Notes: generated from the sequence alone by a model not told the origin. A stretch of 64,000 nt of DNA from Demequina sp. B12 (GCF_028823635.1 NZ_JAPEHU010000002.1:248001-312000), one strand, 5' to 3'; shown: positions 1 through 8,449, counted from the first letter of the stretch. Numbers and translations are program-made.

Positions 1-702
1 TTCGCCGTCGCCTAGGTAAGCCCACACGTGCTGTTGCGACGTGTCTTTGAGGCCACGTAGGTGCATGTAGCGGTTGGTCCAGGCCTGGTAGATCGCGGAG
101 GCTGGGCCGAGTCCCATCGAAACCGTGGGGAACTCCCACACGTCCTGCATGAGGCGGGGGTGCGGGTAGGAGGAGAGTCCGCGGCCGGGGCCGGACTTTT
201 CCTGGCGGAATGAGTCCAGGTCCTTTTCGGTGAAGCGTCCTTCAACGAAACCACGTGCGTACACACCGGGAGCGGCGTGGCCCTGGAAGTACACCTGGTC
301 GCCACCGCCGGGGTGGTCCTTGCCGCGGAAGAAGTGGTTCATGCCCACTTCGTAGAGTGTCGCCACGGAGGCGTAGGAGGAAATGTGGCCGCCCACGCCC
401 TTGCCCTCTGCCTGTGCGCGGGTGACCATGACGGCCGCGTTCCAGCGAATCCAGCCGCGGTAGCGGCGCTCGACTTCCTCGTCACCGGGGAACTCCGGTT
501 CATCGTCAGCGTGAATCGTGTTGACGTACGGGGTGTTGAGGCTGAGCGGAACGGAAAGCTGCTTGGCCGCGGCGTGTTCGACCATGCGGTCGATGACGTA
601 CTCGGCGCGGGATTCTCCACCCGTCTCGATCAGTCCATCCAGCGACTCGAGCCACTCATCAGTCTCGTTCGGGTCTTTGTCAATCTCGCCGTGTGATGCC
701 AC
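1..702 (-). CDS. aceE: Pyruvate dehydrogenase E1 component, homodimeric type (N-terminal part)
   Basis: The first 234 codons are present and the gene runs off the left edge, so the product is truncated by the window only. The GTG start at 702 has a strong ribosome site (AGGAAGG at 711-717). The N-terminus contains [20 protein letters not shown] and, further on, a [23 protein letters not shown] stretch, both typical of homodimeric AceE. The enzyme uses thiamine diphosphate to decarboxylate pyruvate and acetylates the lipoyl domains of E2; in actinobacteria it works with an E2/Lpd pair like the one encoded at 40.3-43.4 kb. A promoter is visible upstream (781-809). Confidence 0.95.
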   Translation of the reverse strand, partial: MASHGEIDKDPNETDEWLESLDGLIETGGESRAEYVIDRMVEHAAAKQLSVPLSLNTPYVNTIHADDEPEFPGDEEVERRYRGWIRWNAAVMVTRAQAEGKGVGGHISSYASVATLYEVGMNHFFRGKDHPGGGDQVYFQGHAAPGVYARGFVEGRFTEKDLDSFRQEKSGPGRGLSSYPHPRLMQDVWEFPTVSMGLGPASAIYQAWTNRYMHLRGLKDTSQQHVWAYLGDGE

Positions 703-780
703 CGGTGACCTTCCTGTGGGGCGCAGGGGTGCAGCGCCGTGTCTTGGGGGTGGGGGCAGATGGTGCCGCCGCGTCTGCTC

Positions 781-809
781 ATTCTGTCGATTTCTGAAGC
801 AAATGTCAC
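781..809 (-). promoter_or_regulatory. Promoter for aceE
   Basis: On the minus strand a GTGACA -35-like box (809-804) is separated by exactly 17 bp from a CAGAAT -10 box (786-781). This would start transcription about 70 nt before the aceE GTG. Assigned by motif only. Confidence 0.45.
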
Positions 810-843
810 GCCGGGACCTTAGGCCTGTGGTGTACCTCTCGCA

Positions 844-873
844 TTGCCAGGGGGTACGGGTGCGCTCTACTGT
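844..873 (+). promoter_or_regulatory. Promoter for DUF3052 / peroxiredoxin operon
   Basis: TTGCCA (844-849) and TACTGT (868-873) are spaced by 18 bp, predicting a start site near 880. Either candidate start codon of the DUF3052 gene lies downstream of it. Confidence 0.4.
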
Positions 874-932
874 GGTGGAGACATTCGTGTACGACGTGCA
901 TGAGCGACATCGACGAAGGGAGTGCCACCGCC

Positions 933-1361
933 GTGGCCACACAAGAAGGGACGAGCGCCGTAGAGGAAGGCGTGATCGCCCGATTCGGCTTGACCAAGGG
1001 AATGGTCCTGCAGGAGTTCGGCTACGACGATGACGTGGACGCTTCGCTGCGTGACGCCATCCAGGAGGTCACCGGGGAGCAGATTGAGGACGAGGAGTTC
1101 GGCCACGTGGCTGACGGCGTCCTGTTGTGGTTCCGTGACGGAGACGACGATCTTGCTGACCTGTTGATGGACGTGCAGTCGCTGTTGGACGACGGTGGGA
1201 CGGTGTGGCTGTTGACACCTAAGGCCGGAACTTCAGGGCACGTGCAGCCGCGTGATGTCCAAGAAGGTGCGTCTCTCGCTGGGCTCCATGGCACGTCGAC
1301 GTTCATGATCGGCGATGTGTGGTCGTGCACTCGTCTGGTGGATAAGGGCTGGCAGAAGTGA
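933..1361 (+). CDS. DUF3052 domain-containing protein
   Basis: A 142-residue acidic protein of the actinobacterial DUF3052 family, recognised by the GYDDDVDxxLRxAI segment, [16 protein letters not shown] and VWLLTPKAG. Function is unknown; the family is small, soluble and conserved beside aceE in actinobacteria. I prefer the GTG at 933, preceded by AAGGGAG; an in-frame ATG at 900 adds 11 residues but has neither a ribosome site nor a leaderless-type -10. The gene overlaps the peroxiredoxin start by 4 bp (GTGA), so the two are translationally coupled. Confidence 0.85.
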   Translation: MATQEGTSAVEEGVIARFGLTKGMVLQEFGYDDDVDASLRDAIQEVTGEQIEDEEFGHVADGVLLWFRDGDDDLADLLMDVQSLLDDGGTVWLLTPKAGTSGHVQPRDVQEGASLAGLHGTSTFMIGDVWSCTRLVDKGWQK

Positions 1362-1870
1362 CGGAACCCCAGATTGGGGACGTTGCTCCAGATCTCGCGT
1401 TGGTGGATCAAAATGGCCGCCGCACGTCGATCAGTGACTTCCGTGGGCAACCGCTGTTGCTCGTGTTCGTTCCGTTCGCGTTTTCTGACACGTGTACCAA
1501 TGAGTTGATCGATCTGCGTGACGAGGCACCTTTGGTCGACGACCGCGATGTCGCGGTTGCGGTGGTGTCGTGTGACTCGTTGTTCACGCTTAAAGCGTGG
1601 GGTGAGGTTCATACCTATGACGCCCCGTTGCTGAGTGACTTTTGGCCCCATGGTGAGGCCGCTCGTGCGTATGGAGTGTTCAACGAGGACAAAGGCCTTG
1701 CAGGGCGAGGAAGTTTCCTGATTGACGCTCAGGGCGTGCTGCGATGGTCGGTTGTCAGCCCCATGGGTCAGGCGCGTGACGTAGATGACTACCGCGAGGC
1801 AATCGCCCAGTTACCGGAGGGCCGATGTTGCGTGCGAGTTTCGCGTTTGGGCGATGATGCGCCACAATAG
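1358..1870 (+). CDS. Peroxiredoxin, AhpE-like
   Basis: A 170-residue thioredoxin-fold peroxidase that reduces hydrogen peroxide and organic peroxides. The peroxidatic cysteine is C46 in the motif PFAFSDTC (P-x3-T/S-x2-C). There is no separate conserved resolving cysteine in the core, which fits the 1-Cys AhpE class. About 15 residues (GRCCVRVSRLGDDAPQ) extend past the usual end of about 155 residues and contain a CC pair that could act in resolution or be a neutral tail. It is coupled to DUF3052 by a 4-bp overlap, as in the Rv2240c-Rv2238c neighbourhood. Confidence 0.85.
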   Translation: MTEPQIGDVAPDLALVDQNGRRTSISDFRGQPLLLVFVPFAFSDTCTNELIDLRDEAPLVDDRDVAVAVVSCDSLFTLKAWGEVHTYDAPLLSDFWPHGEAARAYGVFNEDKGLAGRGSFLIDAQGVLRWSVVSPMGQARDVDDYREAIAQLPEGRCCVRVSRLGDDAPQ

Positions 1871-1875
1871 TCGGC

Positions 1876-1952
1876 GGACCCTTAGCTCAGTTGGTTAGAG
1901 CACTGCGTTTACACCGCAGGTGTCATCGGTTCGAGTCCGGTAGGGTCCACCA
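1876..1952 (+). tRNA. tRNA-Val (anticodon UAC)
   Basis: A full cloverleaf: acceptor GGACCCT (1876-1882) pairs with AGGGTCC (1942-1948), anticodon stem CTGCG/CGCAG with loop TTTACAC and anticodon TAC at 1910-1912, T-loop GTTCGAGTC, discriminator A1949 and an encoded CCA (1950-1952). A strong terminator follows immediately. Confidence 0.98.
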
Positions 1953-1956
1953 ACAC

Positions 1957-1994
1957 GCCAGAGAGCCCCGCGGTGCGGGGCTCTCTGGCTTTTG
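1957..1994 (+). terminator. Terminator after tRNA-Val (also serves kdgK)
   Basis: A perfect 15-bp stem (GCCAGAGAGCCCCGC, 1957-1971, with 1975-1989), a 3-nt loop and a TTTTGT tail. It lies between the tRNA and the convergent sugar kinase gene, so it can work on both strands. Confidence 0.9.
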
Positions 1995-2010
1995 TCTTGG
2001 GTGCCGGTGG

Positions 2011-3114
2011 TTAGCGGTCGACGCGCGCTGAGCCGCCTTCTGCGAGTTTCTTCACTTGCGCGAGAGTGGCCATGGAGGTGTCGCCCGGAGTTGTCATGGC
2101 GAGGGCGCCGTGTGCCGCGCCATAGTTCAGTGCGGCTTCGAGTGACTCGAGCTCCATGAGCCCATAGGCGAGACCAGATGCGAAGGAATCGCCGCCGCCC
2201 ACACGGTCCAGGATCTCGAGCCCGTCCCGTTGCGTGGCCTGGGCGAACCCGTGGGCACGGGACCAGCCCAGTGCTCCCCAGTTGTTGATGGTGGCGCTGT
2301 GGACTTCCCGCAAGGTGGTGGCGATGACCTGGAAGTTGGGGTAGGCCGCGGCTGCGGCATCGATCATGGACCGGAACGCCGCGGTGTCGAGTTCGTCGAG
2401 GTTGTCGTCGACCCCGGGAACCTCGAATCCCAGCGAAGCGGTGAAGTCTTCTTCGTTGCCGATCATGACGTCGACGTACTGTGCGAGTTCGCGGTTCACT
2501 TCGCGCGCCCGCTCCACGCCGCCGATTCCCTTCCACAGGGAGGGCCGGTAGTTGAGGTCGTAGGACACGACGGTGCCGTGGGCTCGTGCGGCCTTCATTG
2601 CCGCGACTGCGACATCGGCGCTGGTGGCCGACAGCGCCGCGAAGATACCTCCAGTGTGGAACCAGCGCACGCCGCGCCCAAAGAGCGCGTCCCAGTCGAC
2701 GGCATCGGCCGTCATCTGTGCAATAGCCGTGTTGCCGCGGTCGGAAACTCCGACAGCGCCCCGAACCCCGAAGCCTCGTTCGGTGAAGTTAAGACCGTTG
2801 CGGACGTCGCGTCCAATGCCGTCGTAGTCGACCCACTGCACGTATGAGGTGTCGAGGCCGCCCTGAAGTATGAGGTCTTCGACAAGTCTGCCCACCTCGT
2901 TGTCTGCAAGCGCAGTGACGATCGCGCCGCGCAATCCAAAGCAGCGACGCAGCCCGCGGGCAACGTTGTACTCGCCACCGCCTTCCCACACGTCGAACGC
3001 ACGTGTGGTGCGAATGCGTCGTTCGCCGGGGTCAAGGCGGAGCATGACCTCCCCAAGCGAGACGATGTCGTAGGTGCATTCGAAGGCGGGGCGGACGGTC
3101 AGGGGAGGGGTCAC
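2011..3114 (-). CDS. kdgK: 2-keto-3-deoxygluconate kinase (PfkB family)
   Basis: A 367-residue ribokinase-fold sugar kinase. The C-terminal GGGDSFASGL motif carries the catalytic aspartate and anion hole of PfkB kinases. The GTG start at 3114 follows AGGAAG, and only 4 bp separate it from the KDPG aldolase gene upstream. That pairing is the basis for assigning KDG as substrate: the kinase makes KDPG and the aldolase cleaves it to pyruvate and glyceraldehyde 3-phosphate, the last steps of uronate breakdown. No uronate isomerase or dehydratase genes lie nearby, so substrate is inferred from the partner. Confidence 0.82.
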   Translation of the reverse strand: MTPPLTVRPAFECTYDIVSLGEVMLRLDPGERRIRTTRAFDVWEGGGEYNVARGLRRCFGLRGAIVTALADNEVGRLVEDLILQGGLDTSYVQWVDYDGIGRDVRNGLNFTERGFGVRGAVGVSDRGNTAIAQMTADAVDWDALFGRGVRWFHTGGIFAALSATSADVAVAAMKAARAHGTVVSYDLNYRPSLWKGIGGVERAREVNRELAQYVDVMIGNEEDFTASLGFEVPGVDDNLDELDTAAFRSMIDAAAAAYPNFQVIATTLREVHSATINNWGALGWSRAHGFAQATQRDGLEILDRVGGGDSFASGLAYGLMELESLEAALNYGAAHGALAMTTPGDTSMATLAQVKKLAEGGSARVDR

Positions 3115-3118
3115 GGCG

Positions 3119-3766
3119 CTACTTCCTGGTGAGGGCGGCGATCGCGGCTACCGCTTCTTGGGTGGCTTCGGTGATGGCGTTCCAGTCGCCGTGGCTGATG
3201 GCTGAGCGTTGCACCATCCACGACCCGCCGACAGCGATGACGGACCGGTGCGCAAGATAGTCAGCGGCATTGGTCGGGCCGATGCCGCCAGTGGGAACGA
3301 AGGTCACATCTGGGAATGGTGCGGCGAGGGCCGCGAGGGTGGACAGGCCGCCAAGCGCTGCAGCGGGGAAGAGTTTCACGGTGTCGATACCGAGGTCGAG
3401 CGCACGCATGATGTCGGTGGGGGTGGCGACACCCGGGACGATGGGAATGCCGTGGCTGGTTGCGCGGCGGACAACGTCGTCAGAGATTCCCGGAGAGACC
3501 AAATACTGCGCTCCTGCGGCGACGGCCTGGTCCACCTGGTCGACGTTGATGATGGTGCCGGCACCCGCCAGGATGTCGGGACGCTTGGCGCGGACCGCTG
3601 CCAGCGCATCGGCCGCCCCCGGCACACGGAAGGTGAACTCGGCAACAGGGAGGCCCCCGGACTCGAGTGCGTCGGCTGTTCCCAACCCTTCGGGTTCGCC
3701 TGACGCCACGACCACGGGCAAGAGACGGTGCTGGCTGAGCCGTTCGATCACGGGTGTCCCGGACAT
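3119..3766 (-). CDS. eda: KDPG / 4-hydroxy-2-oxoglutarate aldolase
   Basis: A 215-residue class I aldolase of normal length. The general-base glutamate lies in VAEFTFRV and the Schiff-base lysine in TVKLFPAAALGG. It cleaves 2-keto-3-deoxy-6-phosphogluconate to pyruvate and glyceraldehyde 3-phosphate. The start has AGGAA three bases upstream of ATG. It is first in a two-gene operon with kdgK. An inverted repeat (3795-3811) sits just upstream and may be the control site. Confidence 0.9.
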   Translation of the reverse strand: MSGTPVIERLSQHRLLPVVVASGEPEGLGTADALESGGLPVAEFTFRVPGAADALAAVRAKRPDILAGAGTIINVDQVDQAVAAGAQYLVSPGISDDVVRRATSHGIPIVPGVATPTDIMRALDLGIDTVKLFPAAALGGLSTLAALAAPFPDVTFVPTGGIGPTNAADYLAHRSVIAVGGSWMVQRSAISHGDWNAITEATQEAVAAIAALTRK

Positions 3767-3794
3767 AGGTTCCTCACTTGGCTGAGTGTCACCT

Positions 3795-3811
3795 CAGGCG
3801 CAGTGCGCCTG
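3795..3811. promoter_or_regulatory. Inverted repeat upstream of eda-kdgK (possible operator)
   Basis: CAGGCGC-AGT-GCGCCTG is a perfect 7-bp inverted repeat 29 bp before the eda start. A TAGCCT box on the minus strand further upstream would place the repeat just downstream of the transcription start, a usual position for a repressor site. No regulator is encoded beside the operon. Confidence 0.35.
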
Positions 3812-3882
3812 GGCATGTCTGGAGGCTATTGCCGGGGTGTGCAGTATTGCCACTAGATGTGCAGCAGATGCACGTGCGCTCC

Positions 3883-3911
3883 CTGGTCAAGACGGTTCGG
3901 GTCGCTAGCAT
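3883..3911 (+). promoter_or_regulatory. Promoter for the potassium channel gene
   Basis: CTGGTC (3883-3888) and TAGCAT (3906-3911) are 17 bp apart. Transcription would begin near 3918, which supports the downstream ATG at 3958. Confidence 0.4.
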
Positions 3912-3957
3912 GGGGCGCAGCACGTATGACGACCCTGAAAACGACGAGGGAGCCGAG

Positions 3958-4725
3958 ATGGTGGTCGAACCCATCGGAACACGGGAGCCCATGGGCGATC
4001 GCTACGACGCCTACGCCCAGCGAACAGACGCATGGATGGCCGCACTCGCGCTGATCTTCCTGCTGGTGTGGTCCGGGCGCATCATCTTCTTCCACTCCCT
4101 GCCCGGTGGTGTTCGCGGCACCATGCTGACTATCCAGGGCGTCATCTGGATCGCATTCCTGGTCGACATCATCATCCGCACGGTCATCTCCAAACGCTCA
4201 TGGCGATTCCTCTGGACCCACCCGCTCGACGTCATTGCCGTGCTCGTGCCCGCAGCCCGGCCCCTGAAGGTCCTCACCGCCTTCACCCAAGGCGCCGCAT
4301 TCGCATCCTCCGCTGGCCGGCTCAAAACCATGCAAGCCGTCATTCTGTCCGTGGTCCTTCTCCTGTGGATCGGATCAGTTGCGGTACTCGCAGCCGAACG
4401 AGAAGTCTCGGACTCCGCCATCAACACATTTGGGGACGCGCTGTGGTGGGCCTTCGTGACCGTCACCACCGTCGGCTACGGAGACTTCGCACCCGTATCC
4501 GTCGAAGGGCGCGTCATCGCAGTCCTCATGATGCTCGTGGGAATCGCGCTGATCGGTGTCGTCACCGCGTCCGTCGCCGCCTGGTTCGTCGCGCTCACAA
4601 GCGGTGGCGAAGAGGAACGCGACGAAGCCCGTGAAGTCAGCCGCCACGAAGAGCTTCAAAGCCAAGTTGCGGCACTGGAAGCCAAAGTCGACCAGCTTTT
4701 GGAGAATCAACGCCGCGAAACTTGA
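3958..4725 (+). CDS. Voltage-gated-type potassium channel
   Basis: A 255-residue membrane protein with the potassium selectivity filter TVGYGD between S5 and S6. S1 (AALALIFLLVWSGRIIFF), S2 with a conserved aspartate and an S3-S4 region with few arginines (RPLKVL...GRLK) resemble Kv-type channels, so voltage sensing may be weak. The C-terminal tail (QSQVAALEAKVDQLLENQ) is a short coiled coil likely to tetramerise the channel. The ATG at 3958 is chosen because GAGGGAG lies 5 bp upstream and the predicted promoter is at 3883-3911; an open frame extends further upstream. The end of the gene contains the putative leaderless promoter of the next gene. Confidence 0.85.
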   Translation: MVVEPIGTREPMGDRYDAYAQRTDAWMAALALIFLLVWSGRIIFFHSLPGGVRGTMLTIQGVIWIAFLVDIIIRTVISKRSWRFLWTHPLDVIAVLVPAARPLKVLTAFTQGAAFASSAGRLKTMQAVILSVVLLLWIGSVAVLAAEREVSDSAINTFGDALWWAFVTVTTVGYGDFAPVSVEGRVIAVLMMLVGIALIGVVTASVAAWFVALTSGGEEERDEAREVSRHEELQSQVAALEAKVDQLLENQRRET

Positions 4726-4739
4726 GTAGCGTTGATGCC

Positions 4740-5585
4740 ATGACCACTGTCGCGGACATCGCGGACATCCTCGAGCGGCGCTTTCCGCTCCACCTTGCTG
4801 AAGACTGGGACGTCAACGGACTCACCGTCGGAGACCCCGCCGCGGACGTCAAGCGCGTCCTCTTCGCAGTCGACCCCACGCTCGCCGTGGTGCAGGAAGC
4901 CATCGACATTGATGCTGACCTGATCGTCACCCACCACCCGCTCCTGCTTCGTGGAGTGCAGCAGCTACCCGTCACGAGCGGGAAGGGCGCAGTGGTGCAC
5001 CAACTCATCGCCCACAACATCAGCCTGTACAACGCCCACACCAACGCCGACCACGCCACAGACGGCGTCTCAGAAGCGCTCGCGGCAGCTCTCGGCGTGA
5101 CGGTGTCGACGCCGTTGCGGCCGCTCGGTGAGGATCGCACCCAGGGGACGGGGCGCATCGGCCCTCTTCCTGGTCCTGTGACCCTCGCAGAGTTCGCTCG
5201 GCATGTGGCCGCCGCCCTGCCTCCCACTGCGCACGGTGTGCGTGTGGCCGGCGACTTGGACGCGACCGTCACCACGATTGCCGTGTGTGGTGGTTCTGGC
5301 GACTCGTTCCTGGACGATGCTCGTGCCTTGGGTGCTGACGTCTACGTCACGGCAGACCTGCGGCACCACCCGGCCTCTGATTTCCGCGAACTCGCGGACC
5401 TCGGCGATGGTCGGCCATTCCTCATCGACGTCGCTCACTCGGCTTCCGAGTGGGCCTGGCTCCGCGCGGCAGCAGAACATGTCGCCGACGCGGCGGGAGT
5501 GGACACCACAGTGTCCACCCTCAACACCGATCCGTGGACTGCGCACTTCCCGTCGCCGACCACGCCAGACGCTTCAACCCCCTAA
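4740..5585 (+). CDS. Nif3-like dinuclear metal centre protein
   Basis: A 281-residue Nif3/DUF34 family protein, a metal-binding protein often labelled GTP cyclohydrolase 1 type 2. Metal ligands are visible: H65-H66 in VTHHPLLLRG, H100 and D104 in YNAHTNADH, and the C-terminal His and Glu in DVAHSASEW. There is no Shine-Dalgarno; TAGCGT at 4727-4732 lies 7 nt before the ATG, the leaderless pattern seen at several genes here. It opens the Nif3 / zinc-ribbon / phosphatase cluster, conserved in actinobacteria (Rv2230c-Rv2228c order). Confidence 0.88.
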   Translation: MTTVADIADILERRFPLHLAEDWDVNGLTVGDPAADVKRVLFAVDPTLAVVQEAIDIDADLIVTHHPLLLRGVQQLPVTSGKGAVVHQLIAHNISLYNAHTNADHATDGVSEALAAALGVTVSTPLRPLGEDRTQGTGRIGPLPGPVTLAEFARHVAAALPPTAHGVRVAGDLDATVTTIAVCGGSGDSFLDDARALGADVYVTADLRHHPASDFRELADLGDGRPFLIDVAHSASEWAWLRAAAEHVADAAGVDTTVSTLNTDPWTAHFPSPTTPDASTP

Positions 5586-5595
5586 GGAGACCCCT

Positions 5596-6351
5596 GTGGC
5601 CACCGCCCCCGTTGCCGACCAGCAGCGACTGCTCGACGTCCAAGATGCAGACCTGCGCCTGCGCCAGTCCCGACACCGCTTGGAGACCCTCCCGCAGATC
5701 GCGCAGATCGCAGAACTTCAAGGCCGTGCCTTCGACCTTGAAGAGGAAGCGATCGCCCGTGGCACCGACGTGGAGGACTTGCGGCGCGAGGTCACCAAGG
5801 CGGAAGACGACGTGCAGACGGTCCGTACCCGGGCGGAACGCGACAACGCGCGTCTTACCGCGGGAACGGGTTCCGCGAAGGACTTGCAGGCACTGCAGTC
5901 GGAGCTTGAAGTCCTGGCGAAGCGCCAAAGTGCGCTTGAGGACATCGAGATCGAGGCCATGGAACGCCTTGAGACTGCGGAGAAGGTCCACGCCGATGCC
6001 GTCACCCAGCGTGACGCGATCACGGCCCAGATTGCGGAACTGGAGTCGGCGCGTGCCGCCGCGGCCTCGGAAATTGCCGACGAGATCGCTGACATTGAAG
6101 CGGAACGGGTTCTCAAGTCCGAAGGCCTCGACGCGGGCCTCGTGTCCTTGTACGAGCGTCTCCGTGATCAGAACGGTGGGATCGGCGCTGCACGGCTCAG
6201 CGGATCGCGTTGCCTGGGCTGCAACATGACGCTTAACCCCGGAGACGTGCAGGCTGCCCGCAACGCCCCCGCCGATCAGGTGGTGCGCTGTGAAGAGTGC
6301 GGCTGCATCCTGGTGCGGGTCGAGGAACCCTCGCGCAAGGCAGACGCATGA
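5596..6351 (+). CDS. Coiled-coil zinc-ribbon protein (C4 type)
   Basis: A 251-residue protein: residues about 5-180 are a long, heptad-rich antiparallel coiled coil, followed by a C-terminal C4 zinc ribbon (CLGC...CEEC). This is the Rv2229c-type family proposed to bind nucleic acid or help RNA metabolism; its reaction is unknown. The GTG start at 5596 has AAGGAGA overlapping the stop codon of the Nif3 gene, and its stop overlaps the next ATG by 4 bp, so all three genes form one operon. Confidence 0.85.
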   Translation: MATAPVADQQRLLDVQDADLRLRQSRHRLETLPQIAQIAELQGRAFDLEEEAIARGTDVEDLRREVTKAEDDVQTVRTRAERDNARLTAGTGSAKDLQALQSELEVLAKRQSALEDIEIEAMERLETAEKVHADAVTQRDAITAQIAELESARAAAASEIADEIADIEAERVLKSEGLDAGLVSLYERLRDQNGGIGAARLSGSRCLGCNMTLNPGDVQAARNAPADQVVRCEECGCILVRVEEPSRKADA

Positions 6352-7130
6352 CCGCCCAGCGCGACACCGGTGCGTCCGTAGGGCCCGAGTACGACGACTC
6401 CGAAAAAGCCGCTCCCAGTCGCTCACCATTTGCGGCCGATGCTGACGACCTTGTCAGCCCCCTCACCGTGGTGCTGGTGCGTCATGGAGTGACCGACATG
6501 ACGCTGTCGCACGCGTTGTCGGGTTCCGGCGAGGTGGGGCCATCCCTGAACGCACAGGGCAAGATCCAAGTCGCCAAGGCCGCGGACGCGGTGTACTCCA
6601 TGGGCAGGCGTTCATGGGAGCACCTCGCACCAGCATCACGGGTGTTCGCGTCGCCCATGACTCGCACCCAGGAGACTGGAGGGGCGATAGGACGCCGCAT
6701 TGGGGCGCACGTCGAAACTGACGACCGGGTGCGCGAGATCCACTTTGGAGAGTGGGAAGGCCTCACCGGCGATGAAGTCGCCCAACGCTATGGCGACGCC
6801 ATCCACCAGTGGCGTTTCGCGCAGTTGGCACCTCCAGGTGGCGAGTCGATCCCGCAGGTAGGTGAGCGCATGGACAGCTTCCTACGCGACATCGCCGCGC
6901 AACATGCCGCCTTGGCCGCCGACGGCAAGGACGAACTCCGGACGTGGGCAGTCGCGTCACACGCCGTGGCCATCAAGTCCGCAGTCGGGGTGTCGCTGGG
7001 CATGGACGCCAGCACCTGGGGCGCGATCTGGCCTCAGCCCGCGTCGCTCACCGCGTTGCGTCTCCACATCGCGAACGACGGGCAGATTCGCGAACGTCAC
7101 GTGTTGTGCGTGGGAGCCCCCACGTCCTAA
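6348..7130 (+). CDS. Histidine phosphatase family protein (lacks the usual RNase H domain)
   Basis: A 260-residue phosphatase with the catalytic LVRHG motif near residue 45, the acid loop REIHFGEWEG and the second histidine in ASHAVAIKSAVG. In many actinobacteria the protein in this position (Rv2228c) is a fusion of an N-terminal RNase HI domain and this phosphatase. Here only about 40 low-complexity residues precede the phosphatase and no RNase H acidic tetrad is present. The start overlaps the previous stop (ATGA). Substrate is unknown; the family includes alpha-ribazole phosphatase and phosphoglycerate mutase relatives. Confidence 0.85.
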   Translation: MTAQRDTGASVGPEYDDSEKAAPSRSPFAADADDLVSPLTVVLVRHGVTDMTLSHALSGSGEVGPSLNAQGKIQVAKAADAVYSMGRRSWEHLAPASRVFASPMTRTQETGGAIGRRIGAHVETDDRVREIHFGEWEGLTGDEVAQRYGDAIHQWRFAQLAPPGGESIPQVGERMDSFLRDIAAQHAALAADGKDELRTWAVASHAVAIKSAVGVSLGMDASTWGAIWPQPASLTALRLHIANDGQIRERHVLCVGAPTS

Positions 7131-7137
7131 GGGTGTT

Positions 7138-7160
7138 GGCCGCGCGCTTGGCGCGCGGCC
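7138..7160. terminator. Hairpin between convergent phosphatase and yaaA genes
   Basis: A 10-bp GC stem (GGCCGCGCGC, 7138-7147, with 7151-7160) and a 3-nt loop, directly between two convergent stop codons. It lacks a long U tract, so termination is likely but not certain. Confidence 0.65.
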
Positions 7161-7913
7161 TTAGCCTCCCACCACAATCGTGAGTTCACTGTCGCTCACG
7201 GCAACGTCGATGACACCGTCAAGGCTCCTTGCCACATCGGCGAGTTCAGACGGAGTCTCTGGTGGCGCATCGGCCCGCACCAATGCGCCTGCGAGCACGC
7301 CCCGCGTGTGTTTGGCCATGTGGCTCACGACCGTACGTTTGCCGTGCAGTTCCCGTTCCACCCGGACCGACAGCCATGGAGTGTGCGAGGGACGCCATGC
7401 GGCGACGTACGCGGCTGAGCGGCAGTCGACAATGAGGCGCCCGTCCGCGTCGTGTGACAGCTCGGATGCGAGGTGTTGCCGCCAGAACGATGCGAGCGCC
7501 CCGATGCGTCCTAGGCTGGTCGACATCGATAGCCGGTACGCGGGAATCCTGTCAGCGGGGGAGACCGCACCCCACAAGGCTGAAACGATGCGCACTCGTT
7601 CGTGCGCCCGCGTCAGCTCGGCAGGGGTCCAAGCGGAGGCTCCAGCAGCGTCGTACAGGATGCCGGTGTAGACACGTGCCGCAACGTCCGCGGGGTTGTC
7701 CCACAACGTCAGGTTGCGTTCCACCTCCGAAGCGAGGCTTGGCCCAACGCCCAACACCTCGTATGCGTTGCGTTGACTACTGACTTTTACTAGCGCGGCC
7801 CCAACGCGCTCACGGGCCGCGGTGAGTCCGGGGTGGCTCAACGCGGTGAGGTCCACGGGGTCGCCTGACAGGGGTGAGGTCTTGCCCTCAGAGGGCGGGA
7901 GCAGGATCAGCAC
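7161..7913 (-). CDS. yaaA: YaaA family peroxide stress response protein
   Basis: A 250-residue protein of the YaaA/DUF328 family, which in E. coli limits free iron during hydrogen peroxide stress and binds DNA. Family marks are the N-terminal LLPPSEGK, DCRSAAYVAAW and VSHMAKHTRG. I choose the GTG at 7913, giving MLILLPPSEGK, because TAGGCT at 7926-7921 lies 7 nt upstream in the leaderless arrangement; a GTG at 7919 is the alternative. It is divergent from rnpB. Full length, no defects seen. Confidence 0.85.
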   Translation of the reverse strand: MLILLPPSEGKTSPLSGDPVDLTALSHPGLTAARERVGAALVKVSSQRNAYEVLGVGPSLASEVERNLTLWDNPADVAARVYTGILYDAAGASAWTPAELTRAHERVRIVSALWGAVSPADRIPAYRLSMSTSLGRIGALASFWRQHLASELSHDADGRLIVDCRSAAYVAAWRPSHTPWLSVRVERELHGKRTVVSHMAKHTRGVLAGALVRADAPPETPSELADVARSLDGVIDVAVSDSELTIVVGG

Positions 7914-8026
7914 GCGCACCAGCCTAAGGCCCACTTCCCCAGGCCGTGAAAGCGCGGCGGGCTTTGGCGGGCCCACGCGCCCTGGCCGTAGATCGCTGTG
8001 AGTTCCCCAGGAAAGTCCCCGAACGC

Positions 8027-8032
8027 TACAGT
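8027..8032 (+). promoter_or_regulatory. -10 box of rnpB
   Basis: TACAGT lies 6 bp before the predicted 5' end of RNase P RNA at 8039. No good -35 box is visible at the expected distance. Confidence 0.45.
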
Positions 8033-8038
8033 TGAGAC

Positions 8039-8420
8039 GCGGATGAGTTGGCCAGGCGGTCGCGTGATCGAAAGATCCCGAGGAACGTCCGGGCTCCGCA
8101 GGGCAAGGTGATGGCTAACGGCCACCCGGGGTGACCCGCGGGAAAGTGCCACAGAAAGCAAACCGCCGCCAGCCTCGCGGCTGGTGGTAAGGGTGAAAGG
8201 GTGAGGTAAGAGCTCACCGCGTTTCCGGTGACGGGAACGGCACGGTAAACCCCACCTGGAGCAAGACCAGACAGGGAACGATTGAGGGCGGCCCGCCCGA
8301 GTTCCCGGGTAGGTTGCTGGAGCCCTGGAGCAATCCAGGGCCTAGATGGATGACCGCCCGGTGCGCAGGCAGCAATGCGGCGCACAGGACAGAACCCGGC
8401 GTACCGGCCAACTCATCCGC
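8039..8420 (+). ncRNA. rnpB: RNase P RNA, bacterial type A
   Basis: The ends form the long P1 helix: GCGGATGAGTTGGCC (8039-8053) pairs perfectly with 8406-8420. The 5' conserved block GAGGAACGTCCGGGCTCC, the central GGTAAGGGTGAAAGGGTG region and the 3' block ACAGAACCCGGCGTAC are the universal RNase P elements. Length is about 382 nt, usual for actinobacteria. The RNA removes 5' leaders of tRNA precursors together with RnpA. Confidence 0.95.
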
Positions 8421-8449
8421 TTCTTGGAACCGGTACGCCGCGTGCGTGT

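Noticed and set aside
3778-3957. A longer N-terminus for the potassium channel from ATG 3778
   Set aside because: The extra region has no family similarity, and a promoter and ribosome site lie just before ATG 3958.
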